Assembly: GCF_015667935.1 (NCBI RefSeq) | Contig: NZ_JADPET010000012.1 | Location: forward strand, 1-32,805 | DNA length: 32,805 nt | Source: Clostridium sp. 1001270J_160509_D11 | GTDB taxonomy: Bacteria > Bacillota > Clostridia > Peptostreptococcales > Peptostreptococcaceae | Direction: 5' to 3' | Notes under the pieces: generated by a model | What the model was told of the DNA's origin: nothing | Database searches by the model: none | The model's input: the letters and a program-made list of their open reading frames with translations, nothing else | Translations under genes and position numbers: made by a program | Shown here: positions 23,145-30,506 of the stretch, one piece after another | How the letters are laid out: each line of letters starts with the position of its first letter | Numbering within the stretch: the stretch's first letter is position 1

Positions 23145-24465
23145 ATATGACAGAGAGGAAAAAATTTTGATTAGTTTACCAGAAAGATTTTTAGAAGATG
23201 TAAAAGTAATACTAGAAGATGAGTATGAACAATTTATAAATAGTTATAATGAAAAAAAGACAACAGGTATTAGATTAAACACAATGAAAATGACAAAGGA
23301 TAAGTTTGAGGAATTAAATTTATTTAAGCTAGATCAAATTCCCTGGACAAATGAAGGGTTTTACTATGATGAAACAGAGTGTAAACCAGGTAAAAATCCA
23401 CTTCATGAGGCAGGAGCTTATTATCTTCAAGAGCCATCTGCAATGAGTGTAGTGCCTAAATTAGATATACAAAAAGGTGATAAAGTACTAGATATGTGTG
23501 CAGCACCAGGAGGAAAATCAACATATATATTATCTAAATTAGACGATACAGGACTTTTAGTCTCAAACGAAATAAATCCTATAAGAATTAAGGCATTAGG
23601 TGAAAATCTTGAGAGATTTGGTGCTAGAAATTGTATAATAACAAATACCGATTCAGCTCACCTTAGAAAAGTATTTACAGGTTATTTTGATAAAATAGTA
23701 ATAGATGCACCTTGTTCTGGAGAAGGAATGTTTAGAAAAGATCCAGTTGCAATAGAAGACTGGACTTATAGCAAAGTTTTAGAGTGTCAATCTATCCAAA
23801 AAGAAATTATAAGAGATGGATATAAAATGCTTAAAAAAGGCGGAACACTTGTTTACTCAACATGCACATTCTCAAGAGAAGAAAATGAAGATGTTATAGA
23901 AGAATTTATAGCAGAACATGAGGGCGCAGTATTAATAGAAATGGAAAGATTATGGCCTCATAAAGTAAAAGGTGAAGGTCACTTTGTAGCTAAAATTCAA
24001 AAATTAGATGATGAAGACTGTAGAGTCAAAGAAATGAAAATAAAAAAATTAAATAATGAGATAAAAGAATACAGAAACTTTGAGAAAAAACATCTTAATA
24101 TAAATGTAGACAACAAATTTATGTTAAGAGGGGACAACTTATACTTATTACCTGATGAATGTCCAAATGTAGATAAACTTAAAGTATTAAGATATGGTTT
24201 ACACCTAGGAGTATTAAAGAAAAATAGATTTGAACCATCACATGCATTATCACATTATTTAAAAACAGAACAAATAAAACATACAGAAAATATATCTTTA
24301 AATGATGAAACTATATTTGATTACCTAAGAGGAAATGTAATAAATACAGGGGAAAGTCGTGGATGGGTAGTTGTAACTGTAGAAGAAATTCCTATTGGAT
24401 GGGGAAAAGAATCTAACGGTGTACTAAAAAATCATTACCCAAAAGGATTAAGAATAAATTATTAA
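23131..24465 (+). CDS. rsmF: RsmF-type 16S rRNA (cytosine-5) methyltransferase
   Basis: 444 residues from ATG 23131. SAM-dependent RNA m5C methyltransferase of the RsmB/RsmF group: VLDMCAAPGGKST (SAM site), IDAPCSGEGMF (Cys195, product-release Cys) and YSTCTFSREENE (Cys245, nucleophile). After about residue 300 comes the RsmF-specific C-terminal PUA-like region, ending GWGKESNGVLKNHYPKG. The start is ambiguous. ATG 23131 has no SD and overlaps prsW by 14 bases. In-frame TTG 23167 has AGAGAGG (23152-23158) at 8 bases, and its product (LISLPERFLEDV) begins where I expect homologues to begin, so it may be the true start. The exact rRNA position modified is not certain from sequence. Confidence 0.9.
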   Translation: MERNKYDREEKILISLPERFLEDVKVILEDEYEQFINSYNEKKTTGIRLNTMKMTKDKFEELNLFKLDQIPWTNEGFYYDETECKPGKNPLHEAGAYYLQEPSAMSVVPKLDIQKGDKVLDMCAAPGGKSTYILSKLDDTGLLVSNEINPIRIKALGENLERFGARNCIITNTDSAHLRKVFTGYFDKIVIDAPCSGEGMFRKDPVAIEDWTYSKVLECQSIQKEIIRDGYKMLKKGGTLVYSTCTFSREENEDVIEEFIAEHEGAVLIEMERLWPHKVKGEGHFVAKIQKLDDEDCRVKEMKIKKLNNEIKEYRNFEKKHLNINVDNKFMLRGDNLYLLPDECPNVDKLKVLRYGLHLGVLKKNRFEPSHALSHYLKTEQIKHTENISLNDETIFDYLRGNVINTGESRGWVVVTVEEIPIGWGKESNGVLKNHYPKGLRINY

Positions 24466-24595
24466 AAATTTATATTAACAGTTTATTGCACTAAGTAATT
24501 ACTATAAACCTAAATGGTCAAATAAAGGAAAATAACCCTTTTTATTGAATATAATATATATTTCAATCTAATTAGTGCAGAGAGGAGAGAATATA

Positions 24596-25153
24596 ATGGG
24601 AAAGAAAGAAGTAAATCAAACACAAAGTGTAAAAAACAGCATAATTGAATGGGTAAAAGTTTTTGGACTAGCTATTGTATTAGCATTTGTAATAACTTTA
24701 TTCATAAAACCAACACTAGTTAGTGGAGATTCAATGCTTCCAACTCTTCACGAAAATGACTATCTTATAATAAATAAAATTGGATATAAAATAGGGGAAC
24801 CTAAAAATGGAGATGTTATAGTTTTTAAATCTGACTTAGAAAAAAATGATGGCACAACCAAAGATTTAGTAAAAAGAATAATTGGTGTTGCAGGAGACAA
24901 AGTTGTAATTAAAGACGGCAAAGTTTATTTAAACGATAAGTTACTTGATGAAACTTATTTAAGCGAAGGTATGGATACTACTGGAGATGTAGATATAGTA
25001 GTTCCCGAAGGAAAACTCTTTGTATTAGGAGATAACAGAGAAGTTAGTTTAGATAGTAGATACGAACAAGTTGGACTAGTTGATGTAAATGATGTAGAAG
25101 GAAAAGTTTTAGTTAGACTATATCCCTTCAATGATATTAGTCTAATTAAATAG
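24596..25153 (+). CDS. lepB: Type I signal peptidase
   Basis: 185 residues. One N-terminal TM helix (about 20-38) anchors the catalytic domain outside the membrane. Box B SGDSMLPTL has the nucleophile Ser46, box D KDLVKRIIGVAGD has the general base Lys93, and box E GDNREVSLDSR follows. This is the Ser-Lys dyad type that removes Sec signal peptides; residues like those ending SFA in the SH3b/C39 protein are typical substrates. ATG 24596 follows GAGAGGAGAG; a GTG 7 codons earlier is in frame but overlaps the SD. No clear terminator after prsW/rsmF or after lepB. TATAAT near 24550 may be its -10, but no convincing -35 is present. Confidence 0.94.
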   Translation: MGKKEVNQTQSVKNSIIEWVKVFGLAIVLAFVITLFIKPTLVSGDSMLPTLHENDYLIINKIGYKIGEPKNGDVIVFKSDLEKNDGTTKDLVKRIIGVAGDKVVIKDGKVYLNDKLLDETYLSEGMDTTGDVDIVVPEGKLFVLGDNREVSLDSRYEQVGLVDVNDVEGKVLVRLYPFNDISLIK

Positions 25154-25281
25154 TTTATTTAATATATTTTTAAAGATTAATTAGGTACAAATATATATAA
25201 CCAATAATAAAATAAATAAAAGGGGAAACATATTTTAATTTATAATATTTAAATAGATTTTCTTAGAAGAGGGGTACAACT

Positions 25282-26940
25282 ATGGTTAATTTAAATATTA
25301 ATGGAAATGTAAAAACATACACTGTAAAAAATAATGAACAAGGAATTAAACTATCTGATATAGCGAAAGATGTAGAACAAGATTATTCAGGTTATATATC
25401 GCTAGCTGTAGTAAATAATGAATTAAAGGAATTGAATACTTATATTAAAGAAGATAGTGATATACAATTCTTAGATACTAAAAATCCAGATGGACTTAGA
25501 GTATATACTAGAACGTTGAATCTTGTCTTTATTATGGCGTGTAAATGTCTGTTTAAAGATAGTAGAGTAGTAATAGAACATTCATTATCTAATGGAGTTT
25601 ATTGTGAGATACATCTTGATAGAGCTATTACTAAAGACGACATAGCAAATATTAAAGAAAAAATGGATAAAATAATATCTAATGATTATGAAATAAATAA
25701 AACTGTATATAGCAAAGAAGAGGCAATAAAAATATTTGAATCTGTTGGTTTGAATGAAAAGGCCGAATTAATCAAGTATAAAGATGGAGATACTGTAAAA
25801 ATATATAAATGTAATAACTATATTGATCATTTTTATGGATATCTTATGCCTTCAACTGGATATATAAAAAGTTATGATTTATTCAAATATAAAAATGGAG
25901 TAATATTAATGGCTGCTAGCGAAGATGATAAACACATCCCTAAAAAGTTTATACCACAACCAAAGCTTGCAAGTATTTATAAAGAAGCAGAGCGTTGGTC
26001 AGATTTAATGGGTGTAGACAAGGTATTAACTCTAAATAAAATAATAGAATCAGGAAAATATGGCGAGATAATAAGAATTGTAGAAGCATTACATGAGAAA
26101 AAGATTGGACAGATTGCCGATATAATAAACGAAGAAAACAAAAGAATAATTTTGATTGCAGCACCGTCTTCATCAGGAAAAACAAGTTTTGCGACAAGGT
26201 TATCTATTCATCTAAAAGTTAATAACCTAAATCCTATATCTATCTCATTAGATAATTATTTTATAGATAGAGATAAAACTCCATTAGATGAGTTTGGACA
26301 TTTAGATTATGAATCTATACGTGCGATAGATTTAAAAAGATTCAATAAAGACTTAAATGATTTATTAGAAGGAAAAGAAGTTCAACTTCCTAGATATAAC
26401 TTTATAACAGGAAAGAGTGAACCAGGCGAAATTCTACAAATAGATGAAAATCAGCCGATAATATTGGAAGGTATACATGGTTTAAATCCAATGTTAACAG
26501 CGTCAATACCTGATAATGAAAAATTCAAAATTTATTTAAGTGCATTGACTCAATTAAATTTAGATGACCACAATAGAATACCAACTACTGATTTAAGATT
26601 AATCAGAAGAATAGTTAGGGACAATCAATTTAGAGGTCATACTGCTGAGATGACTATAAAGGGATGGCCATCTGTAAGACGAGGAGAAGAAAAAAATATC
26701 TTCCCTTATCAAGAGCAAGCTGATGTAATGTTTAATACTGCTTGTGTTTATGAATTATCATTATTAAAAGCATACGCAAAACCATTATTAAAACAAATTG
26801 ATAAAACAAGTGAAGCATATATCGAAGCGAAGAGACTTCTAAAATTGCTACAATACTTTGTGGAATTAGATGACTTATCTGATATACCACCAACAGCAAT
26901 AATTAGAGAATTTATTGGTGGAAGTAAAATCGTACACTAA
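25282..26940 (+). CDS. TGS-domain nucleoside (uridine) kinase-like protein
   Basis: 552 residues. Residues 1-65 form a TGS domain. About 70-225 resemble the second additional (editing) domain of threonyl-tRNA synthetase (DGLRVYTRTLNL, GVYCEIHLDR, YGYLMPSTGYIKSYDLF). About 285-500 form a phosphoribulokinase/uridine kinase domain with P-loop APSSSGKTS (Gly299, Lys300), SLDNYFIDRDKTP, a DYESIRAID segment, ILEGIHGLNP and RLIRRIVRDNQFRG. Clostridia commonly carry this fusion and annotate it as nucleoside kinase. The synthetase editing signature H-x-x-x-H is absent (LNLVF at that place), so the middle domain probably binds RNA or ligand rather than hydrolysing mischarged tRNA (inference). GAGGGG 8 bases before the ATG. 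Confidence 0.88.
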   Translation: MVNLNINGNVKTYTVKNNEQGIKLSDIAKDVEQDYSGYISLAVVNNELKELNTYIKEDSDIQFLDTKNPDGLRVYTRTLNLVFIMACKCLFKDSRVVIEHSLSNGVYCEIHLDRAITKDDIANIKEKMDKIISNDYEINKTVYSKEEAIKIFESVGLNEKAELIKYKDGDTVKIYKCNNYIDHFYGYLMPSTGYIKSYDLFKYKNGVILMAASEDDKHIPKKFIPQPKLASIYKEAERWSDLMGVDKVLTLNKIIESGKYGEIIRIVEALHEKKIGQIADIINEENKRIILIAAPSSSGKTSFATRLSIHLKVNNLNPISISLDNYFIDRDKTPLDEFGHLDYESIRAIDLKRFNKDLNDLLEGKEVQLPRYNFITGKSEPGEILQIDENQPIILEGIHGLNPMLTASIPDNEKFKIYLSALTQLNLDDHNRIPTTDLRLIRRIVRDNQFRGHTAEMTIKGWPSVRRGEEKNIFPYQEQADVMFNTACVYELSLLKAYAKPLLKQIDKTSEAYIEAKRLLKLLQYFVELDDLSDIPPTAIIREFIGGSKIVH

Positions 26941-26971
26941 GTTTATAAAAATATATAAAACAAATAAAAAG

Positions 26972-27010
26972 TAAGAATCAATTATAATAAAATTTGATTC
27001 TTATTTTTTT
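26972..27010 (+). terminator. Intrinsic terminator of the nucleoside kinase gene
   Basis: 9-bp stem AAGAATCAA (26973-26981) with TTGATTCTT (26994-27002), then T7. Confidence 0.82.
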
Positions 27011-27200
27011 ATAATAAATTTGATATAGAAAAAATATTTTTTATACACTAAGTATTTGAGTTGAAATTTAGATTCAAATCATGTACTATAGTAATATCTA
27101 ATGTTTAGATTATTCAAATAATTTGGAATCTGAACTTAAATTGTTGGTAAAAAATGAAAAGAATACATGAATACATTGCCAATATATGTATTAGGTTTTT
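27011..27200. other. Intergenic stretch between the nucleoside kinase terminator and the regulator promoter
   Basis: AT-rich, no gene seen. AGATTCAAAT (about 27071) can pair imperfectly with ATTTGGAATCT (about 27121), suggesting a weak secondary structure or remnant. The longest SD-less frame here is 16 codons. Confidence 0.4.
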
Positions 27201-27230
27201 TTGACAATTATATATATTTAATATATAATT
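27201..27230 (+). promoter_or_regulatory. Consensus promoter with embedded AT palindrome (regulator gene)
   Basis: Exact TTGACA (27201-27206) and TATAAT (27224-27229) with a 17-base spacer. The spacer and -10 lie inside a perfect inverted repeat, AATTATATAT (27206-27215) and ATATATAATT (27221-27230). This layout suits autorepression by the winged-helix protein encoded next. AT palindromes arise by chance in this genome, so the operator part is tentative. Confidence 0.65.
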
Positions 27231-27276
27231 ATTTTTATATTAAGTAAGTTAAGTGACTTTTTTGGGGGTAAGAAAA

Positions 27277-27843
27277 ATGAAGGATTTGTTAGTATTGCGA
27301 GACCTAGAGTGTGTTAAAGCTATTGCACACCCAAGAAGAATAGACATACTGAATGCTTTTGATAAAGAACCATTATCGGCAAAGCAATTATCAGAGATGT
27401 TAGACGAACCACATGCTAAGATAAACTATCATATTAAAACATTATACAATGTAGGAATATTAGAATTGGTTGAGGAAAAAATAAAATCTGGTATAGTTGA
27501 AAAATATTACTACCCAACAGCTAATAATGTTGTTATGAGTAGAAAAATAATTGATTATACTCTAGATCCTGCAAGTAAAGATGGGGCTGTATCTATTTCT
27601 GATTTTGAAGATACAATAGAGCATTTTTATAATGCTGTTGAACAAGGGGCATTAAAATTAGATAGTGTTTTAGAATACAGAGATATAAAATTATCAGATT
27701 CTGAAATTATTGAATTAAAAAATACGATTAATGATAAGGTTTCAGAAATTTTAGCAAATAGAAAAGAAAATGACGAAGTTAAAAAACATGATCTAATGAT
27801 GGTAGCAATACCTACAGATCTTGATAATGAAATTGCAGAATAA
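27277..27843 (+). CDS. ArsR-like winged-helix transcriptional regulator
   Basis: 188 residues. The winged-helix (about 10-80) reads AIAHPRRIDILNAF, then LSAKQLSEML (helix 2), PHAKINYHIKTLYNVGILELV (recognition helix and turn) and a wing ending VEKYYYPTA. This is the ArsR/HTH_20 class. The remaining C-terminal 100 residues are helical and hold no metal-binding Cys cluster, so the signal is unknown and probably not a thiophilic metal. ATG 27277 is preferred over an upstream GTG at 27253 because GGGGG (27264-27268) is properly spaced. The leader from the predicted start site is about 40 bases. It probably regulates its own promoter and possibly the aldo-keto reductase downstream, which is beyond a terminator. 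Confidence 0.85.
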   Translation: MKDLLVLRDLECVKAIAHPRRIDILNAFDKEPLSAKQLSEMLDEPHAKINYHIKTLYNVGILELVEEKIKSGIVEKYYYPTANNVVMSRKIIDYTLDPASKDGAVSISDFEDTIEHFYNAVEQGALKLDSVLEYRDIKLSDSEIIELKNTINDKVSEILANRKENDEVKKHDLMMVAIPTDLDNEIAE

Positions 27844-27869
27844 GTATCAACTATGTTGGTACTTTTTTT
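27842..27869 (+). terminator. Intrinsic terminator of the regulator gene
   Basis: 10-bp stem AAGTATCAAC (27842-27851) with GTTGGTACTT (27855-27864), 3-base loop, T7; overlaps the stop codon. Confidence 0.8.
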
Positions 27870-27969
27870 AGTTAATTTAAAAATCATAGTAATGTTTATA
27901 CTAGCATTTTAATTATGGTTTTATTAAAAAATATATTAATAAGGTGTATTTTAGAAAGGAAATTTGTTT

Positions 27970-28974
27970 ATGAGATATTTTGGGAAGACAGGGATGAAGA
28001 TAAAACGAGTTGGATTTGGAGGAATTCCTATACAACGAATAAGCCAAGAAGATACAAACAAAGTAATTGATGAACTAGAAAAGTGTGGAGTTAATTTTAT
28101 CGATACGGCAAGGGGATATACGGTTAGTGAAGAGTATTTAGGAAATGCACTAAAAGGAAGAAGAGAAAAATTCTACATAGCAACTAAATCAATGTCAAGA
28201 GATTATGAATCTATGAAGAGAGATATAGAAATCAGTTTAAAAAATCTTCAAACTGATTATATAGATTTATATCAGATGCATAATGTAAAACCAGCAGAAT
28301 ATGATACTTTATTTGGTGAAGATAAAGCATATAGAGCTTTGTTAGAAGCAAAAGAACAGGGAAAAATAAAACACATTGGAATAACTAGTCATGGTTTAGA
28401 AACTGTTGAAAAAGCTGTAGAAAGTGATAAATTTGAAACTATACAATTCCCATACAATATAGTTGAAAATCAAGCTGATGAAGTGTTTAAAAGAGCATAT
28501 GAAAAAGGTGTTGGAACAATAGTTATGAAACCATTAGCAGGTGGGGCGATAGATGATGGAACATTAGCTATGAAATATTTATTATCAAGAGAATATATTG
28601 ATGTTGCAATACCTGGTATGGATAGTCCACAACAAGTTATAGAAAATACTGATGTATTACAAAATTATGAGTTAACAGAAGAAGATAATAAAAAGATTGC
28701 TAAAATTAAATCAGAATTAGGAACTAATTTCTGTAGGAGATGTGAGTATTGTCTTCCATGTCCAAAAGGTATAAATATACCTCAAAACTTTTTATTAGAA
28801 GGATATTATAATAGATATAATTTAAAAGATTGGGCAGTAGATAGATATAGAGGACTTGCTGAAAATGAAAGAGCGAGTAATTGTATTGAATGTGGTGCCT
28901 GTCAAAAGAAATGTCCATACGAATTACCAATAATAGATATGTTAAAAAAAGTAGTTGATACTTTAGAAAAATAA
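27970..28974 (+). CDS. Aldo-keto reductase with C-terminal ferredoxin-type Fe-S domain
   Basis: 334 residues. The AKR barrel (about 1-245) shows the catalytic set Asp in NFIDTARGY, Tyr in that segment, Lys in IATKS and His in YQMHNV, and the NADPH-binding region GVGTIVMKPLAGG. The C-terminal part (about 255-330) carries CRRCEYCLPCPKG and CIECGACQKKCPYE, consistent with one or two [4Fe-4S] clusters. This gives the anaerobe-type AKR fused to a 4Fe-4S module, thought to couple NAD(P)H and ferredoxin-level electrons; the substrate is unknown. ATG 27970 is chosen (AAAGGA 9 bases upstream); a TTG two codons earlier is in frame. Flanked by terminators on both sides. Confidence 0.92.
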   Translation: MRYFGKTGMKIKRVGFGGIPIQRISQEDTNKVIDELEKCGVNFIDTARGYTVSEEYLGNALKGRREKFYIATKSMSRDYESMKRDIEISLKNLQTDYIDLYQMHNVKPAEYDTLFGEDKAYRALLEAKEQGKIKHIGITSHGLETVEKAVESDKFETIQFPYNIVENQADEVFKRAYEKGVGTIVMKPLAGGAIDDGTLAMKYLLSREYIDVAIPGMDSPQQVIENTDVLQNYELTEEDNKKIAKIKSELGTNFCRRCEYCLPCPKGINIPQNFLLEGYYNRYNLKDWAVDRYRGLAENERASNCIECGACQKKCPYELPIIDMLKKVVDTLEK

Positions 28975-28982
28975 ATATAAAT

Positions 28983-29025
28983 AAAATAGATTGCATCAAC
29001 AATATGTTAGACTGCAATCTATTTT
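28983..29025. terminator. Bidirectional terminator between the aldo-keto reductase and RusA-like genes
   Basis: Perfect 13-bp stem AAAATAGATTGCA (28983-28995) with TGCAATCTATTTT (29013-29025), A and T tracts at the two ends; the genes are convergent. Confidence 0.87.
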
Positions 29026-29031
29026 TATTGT

Positions 29032-29436
29032 TTATTTTTCAGTTATTGTATAAGAAACATCATATTTTGAGGCAGGATAAAGAAATATTTCAACTCTAGG
29101 ATCTTCTTTATCTATATAGTTAAATAATAAAACAGGTTTAAGTTGTTTATCATTTTTTATTATTCCACTTTTCTCAATTCCATCACATATACTCTTAGGA
29201 TAATTGTGTAAATCACCCATTCTTTTATTTGGGAAATAAAGTTTTAAAACAGTTATTAAATCTTCTTCTATTTGTTCACCCTGATATTGTTTGTTTATAT
29301 ATCCCGCAATCATGTTTTCATACGCTAAATATTTAGAATGTTTTCCTTTTGCTGGCATCCAGGCTTGACCATGAATATTAGTAAGTTTAAAATTAGATTT
29401 ACTAATAGGTCGACCTGGGATTGTTAGTTTTATCAA
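29032..29436 (-). CDS. RusA-like Holliday junction resolvase family protein
   Basis: 134 residues, normal for RusA. The N-terminus IPGRPISKSN matches the usual PGxPxxK start. The acidic core is MGDLHNYPKSICDGIEKSG followed by IIKNDKQL. RusA normally has D-x-D-N at the first site; here it is D-L-H-N, so one of the catalytic aspartates is replaced by His, while the later Asp residues (CDG, NDK) remain. Activity may be altered or lost. TTG start (29434-29436), with AAGGGAG well placed upstream. RusA genes are often phage-borne, but no phage genes are near. It is divergent from queG, with 62 bases between start codons. Confidence 0.8.
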   Translation of the reverse strand: MIKLTIPGRPISKSNFKLTNIHGQAWMPAKGKHSKYLAYENMIAGYINKQYQGEQIEEDLITVLKLYFPNKRMGDLHNYPKSICDGIEKSGIIKNDKQLKPVLLFNYIDKEDPRVEIFLYPASKYDVSYTITEK

Positions 29437-29498
29437 ATTATCACTCCCTTACCTTTAGTTATTATAAAACTAAAATGCAATTTACGAAAGGAAATTTT

Positions 29499-30410
29499 AT
29501 GGATAAAAATAGATTAATAGAAATTTGTAACAACTTGGGAATAGATACTGTAGGAATTGCACCAGTTGGCCCATATACTGAATTGAAAAAAATTTTGATA
29601 GATAGAAACGAAAAGCAATATTTAACTGGGATGGAAGAGGAAGATATAGAAAAAAGAACAAATCCAAAGTTAATAATGGAAGATGCAAAATCAATAATAG
29701 TATGTGCATTTCCATATTATGCAGGAGAATATGAAGATACAAATCTATCTAAATATTGCTATGGTGAAGATTATCATATTGTAACAAAACAAATATTAAA
29801 TGAGGTATGTCTACAAATTGAAAATGAAATCCCTGAATTTAAATATGAAATATTTGCAGATAATGGTCCTTTGGTTGATAGATATTTAGCATATTTAAGT
29901 GGAATAGGGTATTTTGGAATAAATAACAACATAATAACAGATAAGTATGGCTCTTATGTATTTATTGCATACATAGTGAACAATTATGATTTTGAAAAAG
30001 ATATACCGCTAGATAAAACTTGTTTAAAATGCAATAAGTGCGTTAAAGCCTGTCCAGGAAATGCTCTTTTAGGAAATTTTGAAATAGATCCAAGAAAATG
30101 CCTTTCATACATTACCCAAAAAAAAGAAGAGTTATCTGAACAAGAAGAAGATGCATTAAGAAAAAATAAAAAAGTTTTTGGATGTGATATATGTCAGGAT
30201 ATATGTCCACACAATAAAAATATAGAAGTTACAAACTTCCCTCAATTTAAAGAGAATTTAATGACAAAAATAGATATAGATGAAATTAATGAAATATCTA
30301 ATAAAGAATTTAAACGAAGATATAATAATAAGGCATTTAGTTGGAGAGGAAGAAAACTTATTAAGCGAAATTTAGATATAATTTATGAAGAAAACAAAAT
30401 AAATCTTTAA
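29499..30410 (+). CDS. queG: Epoxyqueuosine reductase
   Basis: 303 residues. QueG uses cobalamin and two [4Fe-4S] clusters to reduce epoxyqueuosine to queuosine in tRNA, the last step of the pathway. Seen: the N-terminal B12-associated fold (GIDTVGIAPV), the active-site region FADNGPLVDRYLAYLSGIGYFG, the first cluster CLKCNKCVKACPGNA and the second CDICQDICPHNK, with a Cys in DPRKCLSY between them. It is shorter than the 379-residue E. coli protein, which carries an extra C-terminal region; clostridial forms are usually near 300. ATG 29499 with AAAGGA; an upstream in-frame ATG at 29421 lacks an SD and would extend into the divergent gene. No other queuosine genes are nearby. Confidence 0.92.
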   Translation: MDKNRLIEICNNLGIDTVGIAPVGPYTELKKILIDRNEKQYLTGMEEEDIEKRTNPKLIMEDAKSIIVCAFPYYAGEYEDTNLSKYCYGEDYHIVTKQILNEVCLQIENEIPEFKYEIFADNGPLVDRYLAYLSGIGYFGINNNIITDKYGSYVFIAYIVNNYDFEKDIPLDKTCLKCNKCVKACPGNALLGNFEIDPRKCLSYITQKKEELSEQEEDALRKNKKVFGCDICQDICPHNKNIEVTNFPQFKENLMTKIDIDEINEISNKEFKRRYNNKAFSWRGRKLIKRNLDIIYEENKINL

Positions 30411-30450
30411 AATTTTGATAAATAAAGTAAATATTCATAATTAATAATAT

Positions 30451-30497
30451 CCCTCAAACATATAATTAGATAAGATGAAAAAATGTTGTATTGAGGG
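30451..30497 (+). promoter_or_regulatory. Possible SD-sequestering hairpin before the Lon-like gene
   Basis: CCCTCAA (30451-30457) pairs with TTGAGGG (30491-30497), and ACAT (30458-30461) with ATGT (30483-30486), leaving a 4-base bulge. GAGGGG, one of two SD candidates for ATG 30507, is in the right arm. A second purine tract, AGAGGG, is closer to the ATG and stays free. Confidence 0.4.
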
Positions 30498-30506
30498 GAG
30501 AGGGCT

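Noticed and set aside
24505-24545. AAAGG...CCTTTT pairing before lepB as a terminator for rsmF
   Set aside because: Only about 5 bp of stem; too weak to call.
27253-27276. GTG 27253 as start of the ArsR-like regulator
   Set aside because: It would overlap the GGGGG SD that is correctly spaced for ATG 27277 and would lie only about 17 bases from the predicted transcription start.
29032-29436. RusA-like gene as a sign of a prophage
   Set aside because: Neighbours on both sides are housekeeping genes and no integrase, capsid, lysis or repressor genes or attachment repeats are seen.
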